A model generated the notes under the pieces. The model was not told the origin of the DNA, did not search any database, and saw nothing but the letters and a program-made list of their open reading frames with translations. A program made the translations under genes and the position numbers. 64,000 nucleotides of DNA, from NCBI RefSeq assembly GCF_000600005.1, contig NZ_CP007446.1, positions 2,382,894 through 2,446,893 on the forward strand. Direction: 5' to 3'. Positions 42,009 through 51,627 of this stretch are shown piece after piece. The stretch's first letter is position 1; each line of letters starts with the position of its first letter. The DNA comes from Snodgrassella alvi wkB2. Lineage in GTDB: Bacteria; Pseudomonadota; Gammaproteobacteria; Burkholderiales; Neisseriaceae.

Positions 42009-42746
42009 ATGGATTTCAAAGGATTATTGATTTTTAAAACAGTTTATGACGTTAAAAGTCTTAATAAAGCAGCAAAAATTTTAGGCTATTCACAATCTAA
42101 TCTGACCTCACATCTGAAAAAGATGGAACATGAATTACGGGCAACGCTTTTTATCCGTAGTTTTGATGGAATGAAACCAACAGCACAAGGCCATCAGTTT
42201 TATGCTTTTAGCAATTCAACACTGGAAAAATTTGCACAAATAAAATTATCATTTAAATCTGTCAAACCTTCATTATTAATTTCAGAACTTCTGTTTCAGT
42301 TTATTGTTATTGAAAAGACTGCATATCAAATAGAATCAACAGATATTGTTATTAAAAAAACCTGTGAAATAGAAAATGAAATTAATCAGCATAATTATGA
42401 TAAGGTTATTACTTTTAAAGAATTTAAGCATAAAGATTACGATTTAACAGAAACCGGATATTTACCTGTTACCTTTTTAAAAAGTTCCGAAGTTACTACT
42501 CATCTGCATTTACCTGTCTTGATTAACAACGATGCAGATTGTCCCTTACGTGCCAAAACTTTAGCCATATATCCGCAGCTGACTAATATTATTACCATTG
42601 ATTCTCTCAGCCAGCTGTTAAATCTTGTTGAAAAGGGGCAGGCAATAGCACTATTACCCGTATTCTTTGCGCAGGATAAACTTACACCACTTGATACTCA
42701 CCAGTATCCGATTGACTATTTTTGTTATCAGCATCAATCAGTTTAA
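42009..42746 (+). CDS. LysR-type transcriptional regulator, short effector domain
   Basis: The 245-residue protein has a clear LysR winged helix-turn-helix (LIFKTVYDVKSLNKAAKIL, then GYSQSNLTSHLKKMEHEL, then TLFIRS). The effector region is about 50 residues shorter than usual and is poorly conserved, though the tail has QLLNLVEKGQAIALLPVF. The full binding fold is probably reduced. It is divergent from DUF4865, its probable target. DNA is AT-rich, like its neighbour, suggesting joint acquisition. Confidence 0.8.
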   Translation: MDFKGLLIFKTVYDVKSLNKAAKILGYSQSNLTSHLKKMEHELRATLFIRSFDGMKPTAQGHQFYAFSNSTLEKFAQIKLSFKSVKPSLLISELLFQFIVIEKTAYQIESTDIVIKKTCEIENEINQHNYDKVITFKEFKHKDYDLTETGYLPVTFLKSSEVTTHLHLPVLINNDADCPLRAKTLAIYPQLTNIITIDSLSQLLNLVEKGQAIALLPVFFAQDKLTPLDTHQYPIDYFCYQHQSV

Positions 42747-43150
42747 AAAATTTTATATCATATCAAGTTTACTATCACTACCCGGACCATTATTCACCGG
42801 TTAAGTCTGTTAATAAACCATTTGCTGTGAACTGAATACATCTGTATGGATTTTTACTGTTGCAGCCTGCATGTCCGCATGTCTGAATAGTACCTTACCG
42901 ATACAGTTACCAACAAATAGGCACAGAAATTATCTAAACAAGTACAAGGTTATGGCCTGATATTTATTCCGGCCGGATTGATAATATCACTAGTCAAAAT
43001 CCTTAAATTTTGATTTATATCATTCTATTTTTCATAGAAACAACATAATATCTATAAAATAAAACAGATATTTACATTCTTATATTCTCCAGTAACGCCT
43101 AATGCCGGATAACTATTGAATTCTTACTTTTTAAACCCAGAGATAGCCAA
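42747..43150. other. Intergenic region
   Basis: This 404-base stretch has no recognised feature; the first half is less AT-rich than the second but I see no gene remnant. Confidence 0.4.
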
Positions 43151-43723
43151 ATGCAAAAAATCTTTATAGCCATTATTTTTGTTGTCTGTCAGTTAATCTC
43201 TTACTCAGCATTAGCTCTAACTGTGTCCTCCCCACCCATCTATCAAGTTAAAGCATCTGATTTTATAGAAAAATTCAATATCTTAAATAAACAATATCGA
43301 TATAATCTGAAACCTATTAAAAAAAGCGAGGAGTCTCTATCTGAATATGACCTTGCACCTCATATCAACCTCACAATGCATAGAAACAGCTGGGATGAGT
43401 TGATAACACAACTTAAACTTAACTGTGACCAATCCTCGAATAATAAATCAGCCGATATGAATAAATGTCAGCAATCTATTCAGCTTATTAGTGAAGCATT
43501 TGATGCTGATTTTGAGCTTAGTGACTTCGAGCGTAATAAAGTATGTGAATCCAAACATAAAACCTCATGGCCAGCTGGATCCAGTGGCATGGTAAAATTA
43601 TGTTCATATGAGTTCAATAATGTTCGTTATACACAGGAGCATGATATGGACGACCAATCTTTACGCTTTATCATTTCTCCGTTTCTTGGAAATATACCAT
43701 CGAAGTATTTGAGAATGAAATAA
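43151..43723 (+). CDS. Hypothetical secreted protein with conserved-looking cysteines
   Basis: I do not recognise this protein. It has 190 residues with a signal peptide (hydrophobic core IAIIFVVCQLISYSALA, cleavage plausible after residue 22) and a hydrophilic mature part with four cysteines (LKLNCDQS, MNKCQQS, NKVCESK, VKLCSYEF), enough for two disulfides. A terminator follows it at once. No operon partner was seen. The place of action is likely periplasmic or extracellular. Confidence 0.6.
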   Translation: MQKIFIAIIFVVCQLISYSALALTVSSPPIYQVKASDFIEKFNILNKQYRYNLKPIKKSEESLSEYDLAPHINLTMHRNSWDELITQLKLNCDQSSNNKSADMNKCQQSIQLISEAFDADFELSDFERNKVCESKHKTSWPAGSSGMVKLCSYEFNNVRYTQEHDMDDQSLRFIISPFLGNIPSKYLRMK

Positions 43724-44203
43724 CTTAAATATGAATAGCCAGAATGATTAAGACCGGATAACCGGTCTTTTAGGATTGATGCTAGTTACTATCACGTTTA
43801 ATAATTAATCCCAAAGGGAATGATGGGATAAACAATACCAGATGGGGCAGATTGAATATTCTCAATCCTTAGCCTGAAATATAAACAGATTTAAAATATA
43901 CAGACAGTTTTATACCTGCAATTTGTACTGCTAATTGTGTTTAATCTCTTTATCCGAATAAAATTTATTCAGATGAAGTGAAAATTTTGGTTGTTTATTT
44001 TACATCACCAGAGAAAATTTCATGCCGGATAATCACTACTAAATACTGTTAAATCTCAGGCTGCATCAACTCAGAAGGAGTATTTTGCAAAACCTGAATA
44101 ATCATTGTAGATATAATTTGATTATTTGTCCGCTCAGTAACAGACTTTACATTAACAGTAGTTTTATGTCAGGCTTGGCTATTGTTTAATTATCGGTATC
44201 AGC
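43724..44203. other. Intergenic region with terminator
   Basis: The 480-base gap begins with the terminator at 43750-43772 and otherwise holds AT-rich DNA and the promoter of the MFS gene. No gene remnant was recognised. Confidence 0.4.
43750..43772 (+). terminator. Terminator of the secreted-protein gene
   Basis: AAGACCGG pairs with CCGGTCTT around a 4-nt loop, followed by TTTA. Confidence 0.8.
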
Positions 44204-45514
44204 ATGCACACGCGCCAGTTTTTGTCTTTATATGGTTCTATTTTTTTTCTGTTTTCCGGTTACGGGCTTTTTCTGAATTCTGCCGGGGTAAAGCTGACCC
44301 AAATGGGAGTCAGCAATATTACCATCGGTGTGCTGAATGCTGCTTTTTTTATTGGTGGTACGATTTCTGCTATTGTTTCTCACCGGATTATTTCACGCGT
44401 AGGACATATCCGCAGCTTCAGCGTATTTGGTGCATTGTTTGCTATTGCCGCTCTCGCCCATCTGATGGTAGAACAGTTGTGGATGTGGGGGATTTTGCGT
44501 GCAGTACTGGGTTTTTGTCACTATAGCTTATTAATGGTAGTGGAAAGCTGGTTTACAGCACGCAGCGTTCCTCAGAACCGCGCCAAGATTCTGGCTCTGT
44601 ACGAAGTAGTATATTACATGTCGTCAGCAACCAGCGTTCTGCTGCTAAGCCTGAATATGACCAGTAATAACATTTTTACACTGGCTGCTATTCTGGTGAT
44701 TGCCGCCACGTTACCGGTAGGGCTGACCCGTATGCAGCAACCGGAAATTCCTAAACGTGAACGTATCAGCCTGCCGCATGTCTTTTCTATCGTCCCACTG
44801 GCATGGATAGCCTGTTTTATGGCAGGGATTTTTATTAATGGCTTTTTCACCATGGGCTCGGTATTTATGCTGAAACTGGGCTACAGTCTGCCTGAAGTAT
44901 CTCTGTTTCTGGGTTCTGCAATGATTGGAGGGTTTACCATCCAATTATTTATTGCCTGGCTATCAAATAAATTCGGGCGCCCGCGTACTATTTTCGGCTG
45001 TGCCTGTGTGGCTGCGGTAGCAGCAATCAGTGGCATGCTGTTGTTATTGGTGTTGCCGGGTAATATCTGGGCTCAGTGCGTGATTGCACTGGCTATCGGT
45101 TGTAGCGGCTTTCCGATGTATGCACTGGGGCTGGCACGCGCCAATGATGTTTTACCTGCCAATATGAATACAGTGGAAGTAAATCGCTGTCTGCTGTTTG
45201 TTTATGGTTTGGGCTCACTGGTGGCACCCCTGATTCTGGGTTCAGTTATGCAGCTGTTCAATCATTTCGGCTTCTATAGTGTATATGCGATTATCGCAAC
45301 CATTCTGGCAGTATATGCGTATATACAGCCGGCTGTCCCTGTTTCAGAACGCAGTGTTTATGTGCCGGTATCCGGCAATGTTGGTCCGATGACCGCCGAG
45401 CTTGACCCGCGCAACAATGATGCTACTGACACACCGTATGATGCCCAAAGTGCAGAACAGCATATTCATGAAACTTTGCAGAATACTGATACGCAGGATC
45501 AGCCGGATAAATAA
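44204..45514 (+). CDS. MFS transporter, YcaD-like
   Basis: The 436-residue protein has about 12 hydrophobic segments, the YcaD-type first helix region (FLFSGYGLFLNSAGVKLTQMG) and the loop between helices 2 and 3 (SHRIISRVGHIRSF). The ERxxGxR-like helix reads VVESWFTARSV, typical of this group. The C-terminal 60 residues are a polar tail rich in Asp, Gln and Thr, which is longer than in E. coli YcaD. The substrate is unknown. It ends before a hairpin terminator. Confidence 0.88.
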   Translation: MHTRQFLSLYGSIFFLFSGYGLFLNSAGVKLTQMGVSNITIGVLNAAFFIGGTISAIVSHRIISRVGHIRSFSVFGALFAIAALAHLMVEQLWMWGILRAVLGFCHYSLLMVVESWFTARSVPQNRAKILALYEVVYYMSSATSVLLLSLNMTSNNIFTLAAILVIAATLPVGLTRMQQPEIPKRERISLPHVFSIVPLAWIACFMAGIFINGFFTMGSVFMLKLGYSLPEVSLFLGSAMIGGFTIQLFIAWLSNKFGRPRTIFGCACVAAVAAISGMLLLLVLPGNIWAQCVIALAIGCSGFPMYALGLARANDVLPANMNTVEVNRCLLFVYGLGSLVAPLILGSVMQLFNHFGFYSVYAIIATILAVYAYIQPAVPVSERSVYVPVSGNVGPMTAELDPRNNDATDTPYDAQSAEQHIHETLQNTDTQDQPDK

Positions 45515-45551
45515 CTATTTGCAAAGCAAGCAATATATCGCATAAACCATA

Positions 45552-45581
45552 CTGCCCGGATCACTGAATTGTTCCGGGCAG
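45552..45581 (+). terminator. Hairpin after the MFS gene
   Basis: CTGCCCGGA and TCCGGGCAG form a perfect 9-bp stem with a 12-nt loop. The following run is only weakly T-rich (AAATTATTGTTG). Confidence 0.6.
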
Positions 45582-45669
45582 AAATTATTGTTGTATTTAA
45601 ATCCTGAATTATCTGTATCTGAAAGTGATACAACCAGTTGTCGCACCCTAGAAAAATTTGTTTGAACGT

Positions 45670-46806
45670 TTATTCTTTCAGCCACGAAAATTTACGCCGG
45701 CCTAAAGCAATAAATGGTTTTTCAATATACTGAAAAGTCAGAGTACAGATAGTTAGTAAAATCAACAATACTGCTGTAGATACTAATGTGTATTGTGTGC
45801 GATTCAAAACAAGATTTTGTACGGCAATATATTTATTCATACCATACCAGGCTAAACCATGAAGTAGATAAATACTATAACTGGCATCACCGAGCCGTAT
45901 AAAAGCTTTTAGCCGTAACAGCCCGAATATATCGCCACCGAGCGCAATCAGACCAAACAGCATTGCAAACAGTGGTAAAAAATTAATGTTATAGTTACCA
46001 TTAGTAATACAAAAAATCAGTACCAGTAACAGCACGATACCGATATCACAGAATTTTTTAGATATCTGTACAGTTTCTGACAATATTCTGGCCAGTGCGC
46101 CTATGGCAAAACAGGCAATAAAGTAAGCTTTTTGCTGATTAAATGGGGCAATCAGATAAACGGCAATAAATATTACGATTATTGCCAGAGGCAGTAAACC
46201 GGTTTTCGGGCGCAGAATACATATCAGTGGCAAGGAAAAATAAAATGCCCATTCCCAGTATAACGTCCAGTATACACCTGCATTAATCAATCGGGCGTCC
46301 TGCATACCGAATAATCCTGGTTTAATGCCAGTAATACCGGTATCAAACCAGTAATACAGATTAAGCAGCATATCACGTGTGACCAGTGTATGCCGTTGTA
46401 AATACAGTGCAAGTAATATACAGCAGGCAGAAGATAAACAAAATACCGGTGCAATGCGCAGCAGACGCTTCTGATAAAACTGTATCCACGAAACGGGGCC
46501 AGAATGCGCAAACAGATAACCTGAAAGCATGAAAAACAAAGTAACAGCGAATGCACCAAGACGCAGATTGAGCAGATTATGGACAAATACGGCCGGTGTC
46601 CATGGCTGGCCATGCAAATAATAATAGCTGTAAACATAATGATGCATGGCTACACTGAAAGCTAATATAAAGCGCAGACCATCCAGTCGCTCTATCCGCC
46701 GGCTACCGGGATTATCCATAAATGCAAACAGCTTGGTTCGAAATACTGCCCAGCACAGTATTAATAATCCCAGCATCCAGCCAAACATTTGGTATGAAAA
46801 AAGCAT
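45670..46806 (-). CDS. Acyltransferase family 3 membrane protein
   Basis: This protein is a ten-helix membrane O-acyltransferase of the AT3 type. The key features are RIERLDGLRFILAFSVAMHH (catalytic-site RLDGLRxL, then an HH pair) and FFMLSGYLFA with the RLLRIAPVF motif. There is no C-terminal SGNH domain. The start is uncertain: TTG 46836, ATG 46806 and ATG 46788 are all in frame; I give 46806. It probably acetylates a surface glycan. No glycan gene cluster is adjacent. Confidence 0.8.
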   Translation of the reverse strand: MLFSYQMFGWMLGLLILCWAVFRTKLFAFMDNPGSRRIERLDGLRFILAFSVAMHHYVYSYYYLHGQPWTPAVFVHNLLNLRLGAFAVTLFFMLSGYLFAHSGPVSWIQFYQKRLLRIAPVFCLSSACCILLALYLQRHTLVTRDMLLNLYYWFDTGITGIKPGLFGMQDARLINAGVYWTLYWEWAFYFSLPLICILRPKTGLLPLAIIVIFIAVYLIAPFNQQKAYFIACFAIGALARILSETVQISKKFCDIGIVLLLVLIFCITNGNYNINFLPLFAMLFGLIALGGDIFGLLRLKAFIRLGDASYSIYLLHGLAWYGMNKYIAVQNLVLNRTQYTLVSTAVLLILLTICTLTFQYIEKPFIALGRRKFSWLKE

Positions 46807-46896
46807 AAAAATATTAACAATCAGTAGTAAACACAACCTGATATTAATGTTTTTTTACGGTATCTGTGAATCTGGTTTTAAGAATCAGGCCTGCTG

Positions 46897-48681
46897 TTAG
46901 TATACGTCACGCTGATAGCGTTGCTGCTGACGCAGTTCGCTTAGATATTCATCAGCATCTTCAAAGCTGAGTTTACCCTGCTCAGTAACAATATCCAGCA
47001 GTGCCTGCTCAACGTCACGAGCCATTTTGCCGGCATCGCCGCAAACATAAATATGCGCTCCGCGCTGTAACCATTCCCAGATATCCTGTGCACGCTCCCG
47101 CAATTTATGCTGTACATAAACCTTTTCGTTTTCCTGACGGCTCCAGGCAAAATCGTAACGTGTCAGTAAACCGCTTTTGCGGTATTGCAGCCATTCGGCC
47201 TGATAAAGAAAATCATCAGTAAATTTCTGATTACCGAAAAACAGCCAGTTTTCACCTGCGTCACCATTGGCATCACGCTGTTGCATGAATGCGCGAAACG
47301 GTGCAATACCTGTACCGGCACCAATCATGATAATGGGGGTATTACCATCTTCAGGTAAGCGGAAACGGTGATTTTCTTCAATAAATACGCGTACTGCTTC
47401 CCCTTCCGGCAAACGTTCACCGAGAAAACCGGACGCACCCCCTGTATATTGCTGTTGACGCTGAATAAAACGCACCACACCCACGGTCAGATGAACTTCC
47501 TCGCCAACTTCATCCTGACTTGAAGCAATTGAATACAGGCGCGGTGTAAGCGGACGAAATAAATCATGTAATGCCTGTGCATCAATTAAATGCGGATAGG
47601 CTGCCAGCACACTAACTGGCGGAGTGGTGGCAATAAACTGTTTCAAGGCTGTACTGTCAGCCACGATTTCATCCAGTTCGGCATTTTGTATCTGCCGGGC
47701 ATAGTTTTGTACCAGAGCAGGTGTATTCTGAGTAATATCCAGCTCATTCTGTAACGCTTCTCCGATACTTATTTCACGTCCATCAGCCATTCGAACCAGT
47801 GCATCGCTGTCTACCTGTGTATGCTGCAGAATTTCTTCTACCAGTGTGGCTGCATTCTGATAAAACACGCCCAGAGCATCCCCGGGCTGATAACGGATAC
47901 CGGAACCGGTTAAATCGATTTCGATGTGTTCGACATCTTTGTTGGCTTCAGGTGTGGTGATCCGCTGACGCAAACTTAAGGTGGCACTGAATGGTGCTGC
48001 TTTGGTAAATACCGCAGTTTGTGCAGCGACTACACTTTGCTGAACCTCATTACTTATATTTGCGCTATTAGTGTTATTCAGCTCACTGATAAGAGCAATA
48101 ATTTTATCCTGCCATGCAGCGGCACTACTCTGATAGTCGACATCACAGTCTGTTCGTTCAGCAAGGCGCTGCGCCCCCAGATGAGCCAGTTGATTATCAA
48201 AATCCTTAGCACACTGGCAAAATTGCGGATAACTGCTGTCTCCCAGTCCCAGTACCGCAAAGTGAAGCTGATTAAGAGCCGGTGCTTTTTTACCAAACAG
48301 ATATTTATATAGTGGTAAAGCTTCTTCCGGGGGTTCGCCTTCGCCCTGCGTTGAAGTTACCAGCAAAAGAATATCTTCACTGGAGAGCTGCTTGATTTTA
48401 TAGTCGCCGCTGGCGATTAAAGCTGCATTAATACCAGCAGCTTCAAGTTTCAGTTGCAGGCTTTCTGCCACACGACGTGCGTTACCGGTTTGTGAAGCGG
48501 ATAAAACCAGTACCTTGCGTGCTGCAACCGGTTCTGCAACACCGGATACCGGCAACGCTGCCGGAGAAACCGTATTTTGCTGCTGACTGTTTGCCCATGC
48601 ATAGCCGGACAGCCAGGCAAGTTGTGTTGGTGAAAGGCTGGTAAGCGATTGCAGCAATTCAGGGGAAATAGGTATGCTCAT
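46897..48681 (-). CDS. cysJ: Sulfite reductase flavoprotein (alpha subunit)
   Basis: CysJ passes electrons from NADPH through FAD and FMN to the siroheme subunit CysI. The 594-residue protein has the N-terminal helix SPTQLAWLSGYAWA, the flavodoxin-like FMN domain (SASQTGNARRVAESLQ near 60; LGLGDSSYPQFC near 145), the FAD domain with PRLYSIASS and the NADPH domain with GAGTGIAPFRAFMQQR and the terminal RYQRDVY. cysI normally follows cysJ, but it is absent here: an acyltransferase gene follows instead. Confidence 0.96.
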   Translation of the reverse strand: MSIPISPELLQSLTSLSPTQLAWLSGYAWANSQQQNTVSPAALPVSGVAEPVAARKVLVLSASQTGNARRVAESLQLKLEAAGINAALIASGDYKIKQLSSEDILLLVTSTQGEGEPPEEALPLYKYLFGKKAPALNQLHFAVLGLGDSSYPQFCQCAKDFDNQLAHLGAQRLAERTDCDVDYQSSAAAWQDKIIALISELNNTNSANISNEVQQSVVAAQTAVFTKAAPFSATLSLRQRITTPEANKDVEHIEIDLTGSGIRYQPGDALGVFYQNAATLVEEILQHTQVDSDALVRMADGREISIGEALQNELDITQNTPALVQNYARQIQNAELDEIVADSTALKQFIATTPPVSVLAAYPHLIDAQALHDLFRPLTPRLYSIASSQDEVGEEVHLTVGVVRFIQRQQQYTGGASGFLGERLPEGEAVRVFIEENHRFRLPEDGNTPIIMIGAGTGIAPFRAFMQQRDANGDAGENWLFFGNQKFTDDFLYQAEWLQYRKSGLLTRYDFAWSRQENEKVYVQHKLRERAQDIWEWLQRGAHIYVCGDAGKMARDVEQALLDIVTEQGKLSFEDADEYLSELRQQQRYQRDVY

Positions 48682-48810
48682 GGCTTGTGCTCGATAAAGT
48701 TATGATTAATGTAATTTTCAGACTGCAATAGATAGTCAGCCATACTAGCAAGCACAAAGTTTTTTGAGAAAGAAATGACGCTTATTTAGATAGAAGCAGT
48801 AAGAATATAT

Positions 48811-48836
48811 AAAAAGGCAACCCTTCGGATTGCCTT
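48811..48836 (-). terminator. Terminator of ldh
   Basis: AAGGCAA and TTGCCTT form the stem, with further pairing inside, and the minus strand continues with TTTTTATA, just after the ldh stop. Confidence 0.85.
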
Positions 48837-48873
48837 GAATCGGATGGTCTGGCTTGCCTCCAGACTGTCCAGA

Positions 48874-49851
48874 TTAGCGTTTAATACCGATTTCCGGAAA
48901 AGATTTACGCATCACTTCATCCAGATGGCTGGCTGAAGCACGCATTAAACCCTGCTCTTTTTCATTCAGCGGAATTTCAATTACCTGACGTATACCATGC
49001 CGGTCTAACACTGCCGGTGTACCAATATACATATCATTAACACCATACTGACCGTTCAAATAAGCAGAAACAGGTAAAATGGTATTTTCATCATCCAATA
49101 ATGCGCGGCAGATACGTGCCAGAGCAGCACCGACACCATAGTAAGTAGCACCTTTAAGGCGAATAATATCGTAAGCGGCATTGACCACACGATCAGCAAT
49201 AATATCCAGATCTGCTTCAGTAAAGCGCGGGTCACCTTTAATCCATTCTTCTATGGTCAGCCCGCCTACACTCAGGTGAGACCAGGCCGGAAACTCGGTG
49301 TCTCCGTGTTCACCCAGAATATATCCGCTTACTGTGCGCGGATCGACATTCAGTAAATACCCTACATATTTACACAAACGGGCGGAATCCAAAGATGTAC
49401 CGGAACCGATTACCCGTTCTGCCGGAAAACCGGAAATTTTCCATGTAGCATAAGTCAGAATGTCAACCGGATTCGAAGCCACCAGAAAGATACCGTTAAA
49501 GCCAGACTCTACTATATGAGTGACAATGCTTTTAATGATATGCAGATTACGATTAACCAAATCCAGACGTGATTCACCGGGTTTTTGAGCAGCACCGGCA
49601 GTAATGACTACGATATCAGCATCAGCAGCATCACTGTAATCACCGGCGTAAATGTTTTTCGGATAAGTAAACAGTAATGCATCAGCAATATCTTTAGCAT
49701 CACCATGTGCTTTATCACGGGCAACATCGACGATAACCAGTTCCTGACCGATACCTTGCAGGGTAGCAGCATAGGCAAAAGTGGAACCAACCGCACCGGC
49801 GCCGACCAGAACAATTTTCTGGTGATTTTTGGCATTAGTAGGCTGTAACAT
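48874..49851 (-). CDS. ldh: L-lactate dehydrogenase (NAD-dependent)
   Basis: This 325-residue protein is of the LDH/MDH family and of the fermentative L-LDH type. The nucleotide motif is GAGAVG at 17-22, with D42 after the second strand for NAD. The catalytic histidine is H182 in GEHGDTEF, and the substrate loop is AAQKPGESRLDLV with the R after GES. Upstream of the ATG is a 650-base gap. It is flanked by cysJ and tehB and does not belong to the cys pathway. Confidence 0.95.
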   Translation of the reverse strand: MLQPTNAKNHQKIVLVGAGAVGSTFAYAATLQGIGQELVIVDVARDKAHGDAKDIADALLFTYPKNIYAGDYSDAADADIVVITAGAAQKPGESRLDLVNRNLHIIKSIVTHIVESGFNGIFLVASNPVDILTYATWKISGFPAERVIGSGTSLDSARLCKYVGYLLNVDPRTVSGYILGEHGDTEFPAWSHLSVGGLTIEEWIKGDPRFTEADLDIIADRVVNAAYDIIRLKGATYYGVGAALARICRALLDDENTILPVSAYLNGQYGVNDMYIGTPAVLDRHGIRQVIEIPLNEKEQGLMRASASHLDEVMRKSFPEIGIKR

Positions 49852-50535
49852 AAATCAACCTCGTTTCTATGGATAAATACAAAACTATATGAATTTATGC
49901 ATAAATTGTAACAGATTATCATATACCATTTTTTTTATTTATTTATATTCATTATTCATTACAAATTTTGGTATATTAGGTCTATAAATATAATTTTATG
50001 TATATTTTTTGCCAGTTATATTGGTATTTTCGTGAATTTAATATAATTATATTTAATTTTGAATAATATCCTTACGCTGGCAAATTCTATTTTATACTTG
50101 ACTAAAAACCAAAATATTGATCTTAATTTATAGAGACTTTATTGATTATTGATATAGTTAGTTATGAAAAATGGTTTCGGATTACTACCCGTAAAAACTA
50201 TGTCAAATATTCATTTATTGTATTTATAATCTGCCTTTTTCTCTTAATGTTATCGCCATTCTAAAATAGAATAAATTATGGCCTTACAAATACCAGGCAA
50301 GAGGCATCATAAAATTTTGCATTAAAGGTAAATTGAATAAATATCTATTTTGATGATCAAAGGAAGATTTATTCTTGATATTCGGAATATAAATACTGGT
50401 TATTTTAAAGATAAAGATGCTATGTTATCTGTAAGGTAACAATAACAAATTTAATTAATTTTGAGTCATCTCTTTAACTAATCAAAAAAGCCATATACTA
50501 TGGTATCAATAAGTTATTTTATTAATAGTGATGTG
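49852..50535. other. AT-rich divergent gap (ldh / tehB)
   Basis: This is a 684-base gap between divergent genes, extremely AT-rich. Besides both promoters I see no RNA gene, repeat or gene remnant. Confidence 0.45.
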
Positions 50536-51396
50536 ATGAAAAATTTAATTTGCTATAAAACGTTGCCAGTTTGGAATGCACAAACCTTACCGAAACAGTT
50601 TTGTGAACAGCATAATACGCAAACAGGTACCTGGGCAAAATTAAATATTATTAAAGGTCATGTGAATTTTGATATATTAACTGAACAGGGAGACATCATT
50701 TCTGAGCATGTTTTCAATACTCAGCAGCAACAACCGTTGATTTTACCGCAGCAATGGCACCGGATAGCTCAGATATCGGATGATTTGCAATGCCAGCTGG
50801 CTTTTTATTGTCTGCCGGAAGACTACACTCAGAAAAAATATCAAATGACCAAAACGCACTCTGAAGTACTGGCAGTTAGTCAGCTCATTTCAGCAGGGAA
50901 AGTTTTGGATTTAGGTTGTGGTTCCGGTCGTAACTCACTCTATTTACAGCAACTGGGTTTTGATGTTGATTCCGTTGATAAATCAGAGGTGAGTATTAAT
51001 AATTTACAAAGCATTATTGCTAATGAACATTTATCCCATATTAATGCATCTGTTTATGATATAAATCAGGCTGATTTAACAGGTAATTACGATTTAATTA
51101 TTTCAACAGTGGTAATGATGTTTCTACAGGCAGACAGAATTCCCGATATCATTCGCAATATGCAAATGATAACAAAACCGGGGGGATATAATTTAATTGT
51201 CAGTGCAATGTCCACTGACGATTTCCCTTGTACAGTCGGGTTTTCGTTTACTTTTAAAGAGAATGAATTGCGTAATTATTATCAGGACTGGAATATTCTG
51301 AAATACAATGAAGATGTTGGTGAACTGCATAAAACCGATAGTGATGGTAATCGAATAAAACTGCGATTTGCCACTTTACTGGCACAAAAAAAGTAA
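50536..51396 (+). CDS. tehB: SAM-dependent methyltransferase TehB, with N-terminal cupin-like domain
   Basis: TehB is a methyltransferase linked to tellurite resistance and oxidative defence in Haemophilus. The 286 residues from ATG 50536 align in length and sequence with Haemophilus TehB as I know it: an N-terminal DUF1971-like domain (MKNLICYKTLPVWNAQTLP; FCEQHNTQTGTWAKLNI; PQQWHRIAQISDDLQCQLAF) and a methyltransferase domain with SAM loop VLDLGCGSGRNSLYL near 135. An earlier in-frame start at 50500 adds 12 residues and is rejected on that comparison. No tehA was found nearby. Confidence 0.92.
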   Translation: MKNLICYKTLPVWNAQTLPKQFCEQHNTQTGTWAKLNIIKGHVNFDILTEQGDIISEHVFNTQQQQPLILPQQWHRIAQISDDLQCQLAFYCLPEDYTQKKYQMTKTHSEVLAVSQLISAGKVLDLGCGSGRNSLYLQQLGFDVDSVDKSEVSINNLQSIIANEHLSHINASVYDINQADLTGNYDLIISTVVMMFLQADRIPDIIRNMQMITKPGGYNLIVSAMSTDDFPCTVGFSFTFKENELRNYYQDWNILKYNEDVGELHKTDSDGNRIKLRFATLLAQKK

Positions 51397-51627
51397 TATC
51401 TCAGGATGTAGTTGAGTACAATTGAAAACATGCAATGATTAAATAGAAAATTCAATAATAACTATATAAGATTAAAAAGCGATAATGCCAGTTTCAGACT
51501 AAGTAACACTTATTTGGAAACAGTCAGATCTGCTTCCCTGGAACCAGCAGAGCATTAGTAAACAATTTACTGAATTAAAAGTAAAAGTATCCGGCTTAAT
51601 TAAAAAATAACATGATAATGACACCAA

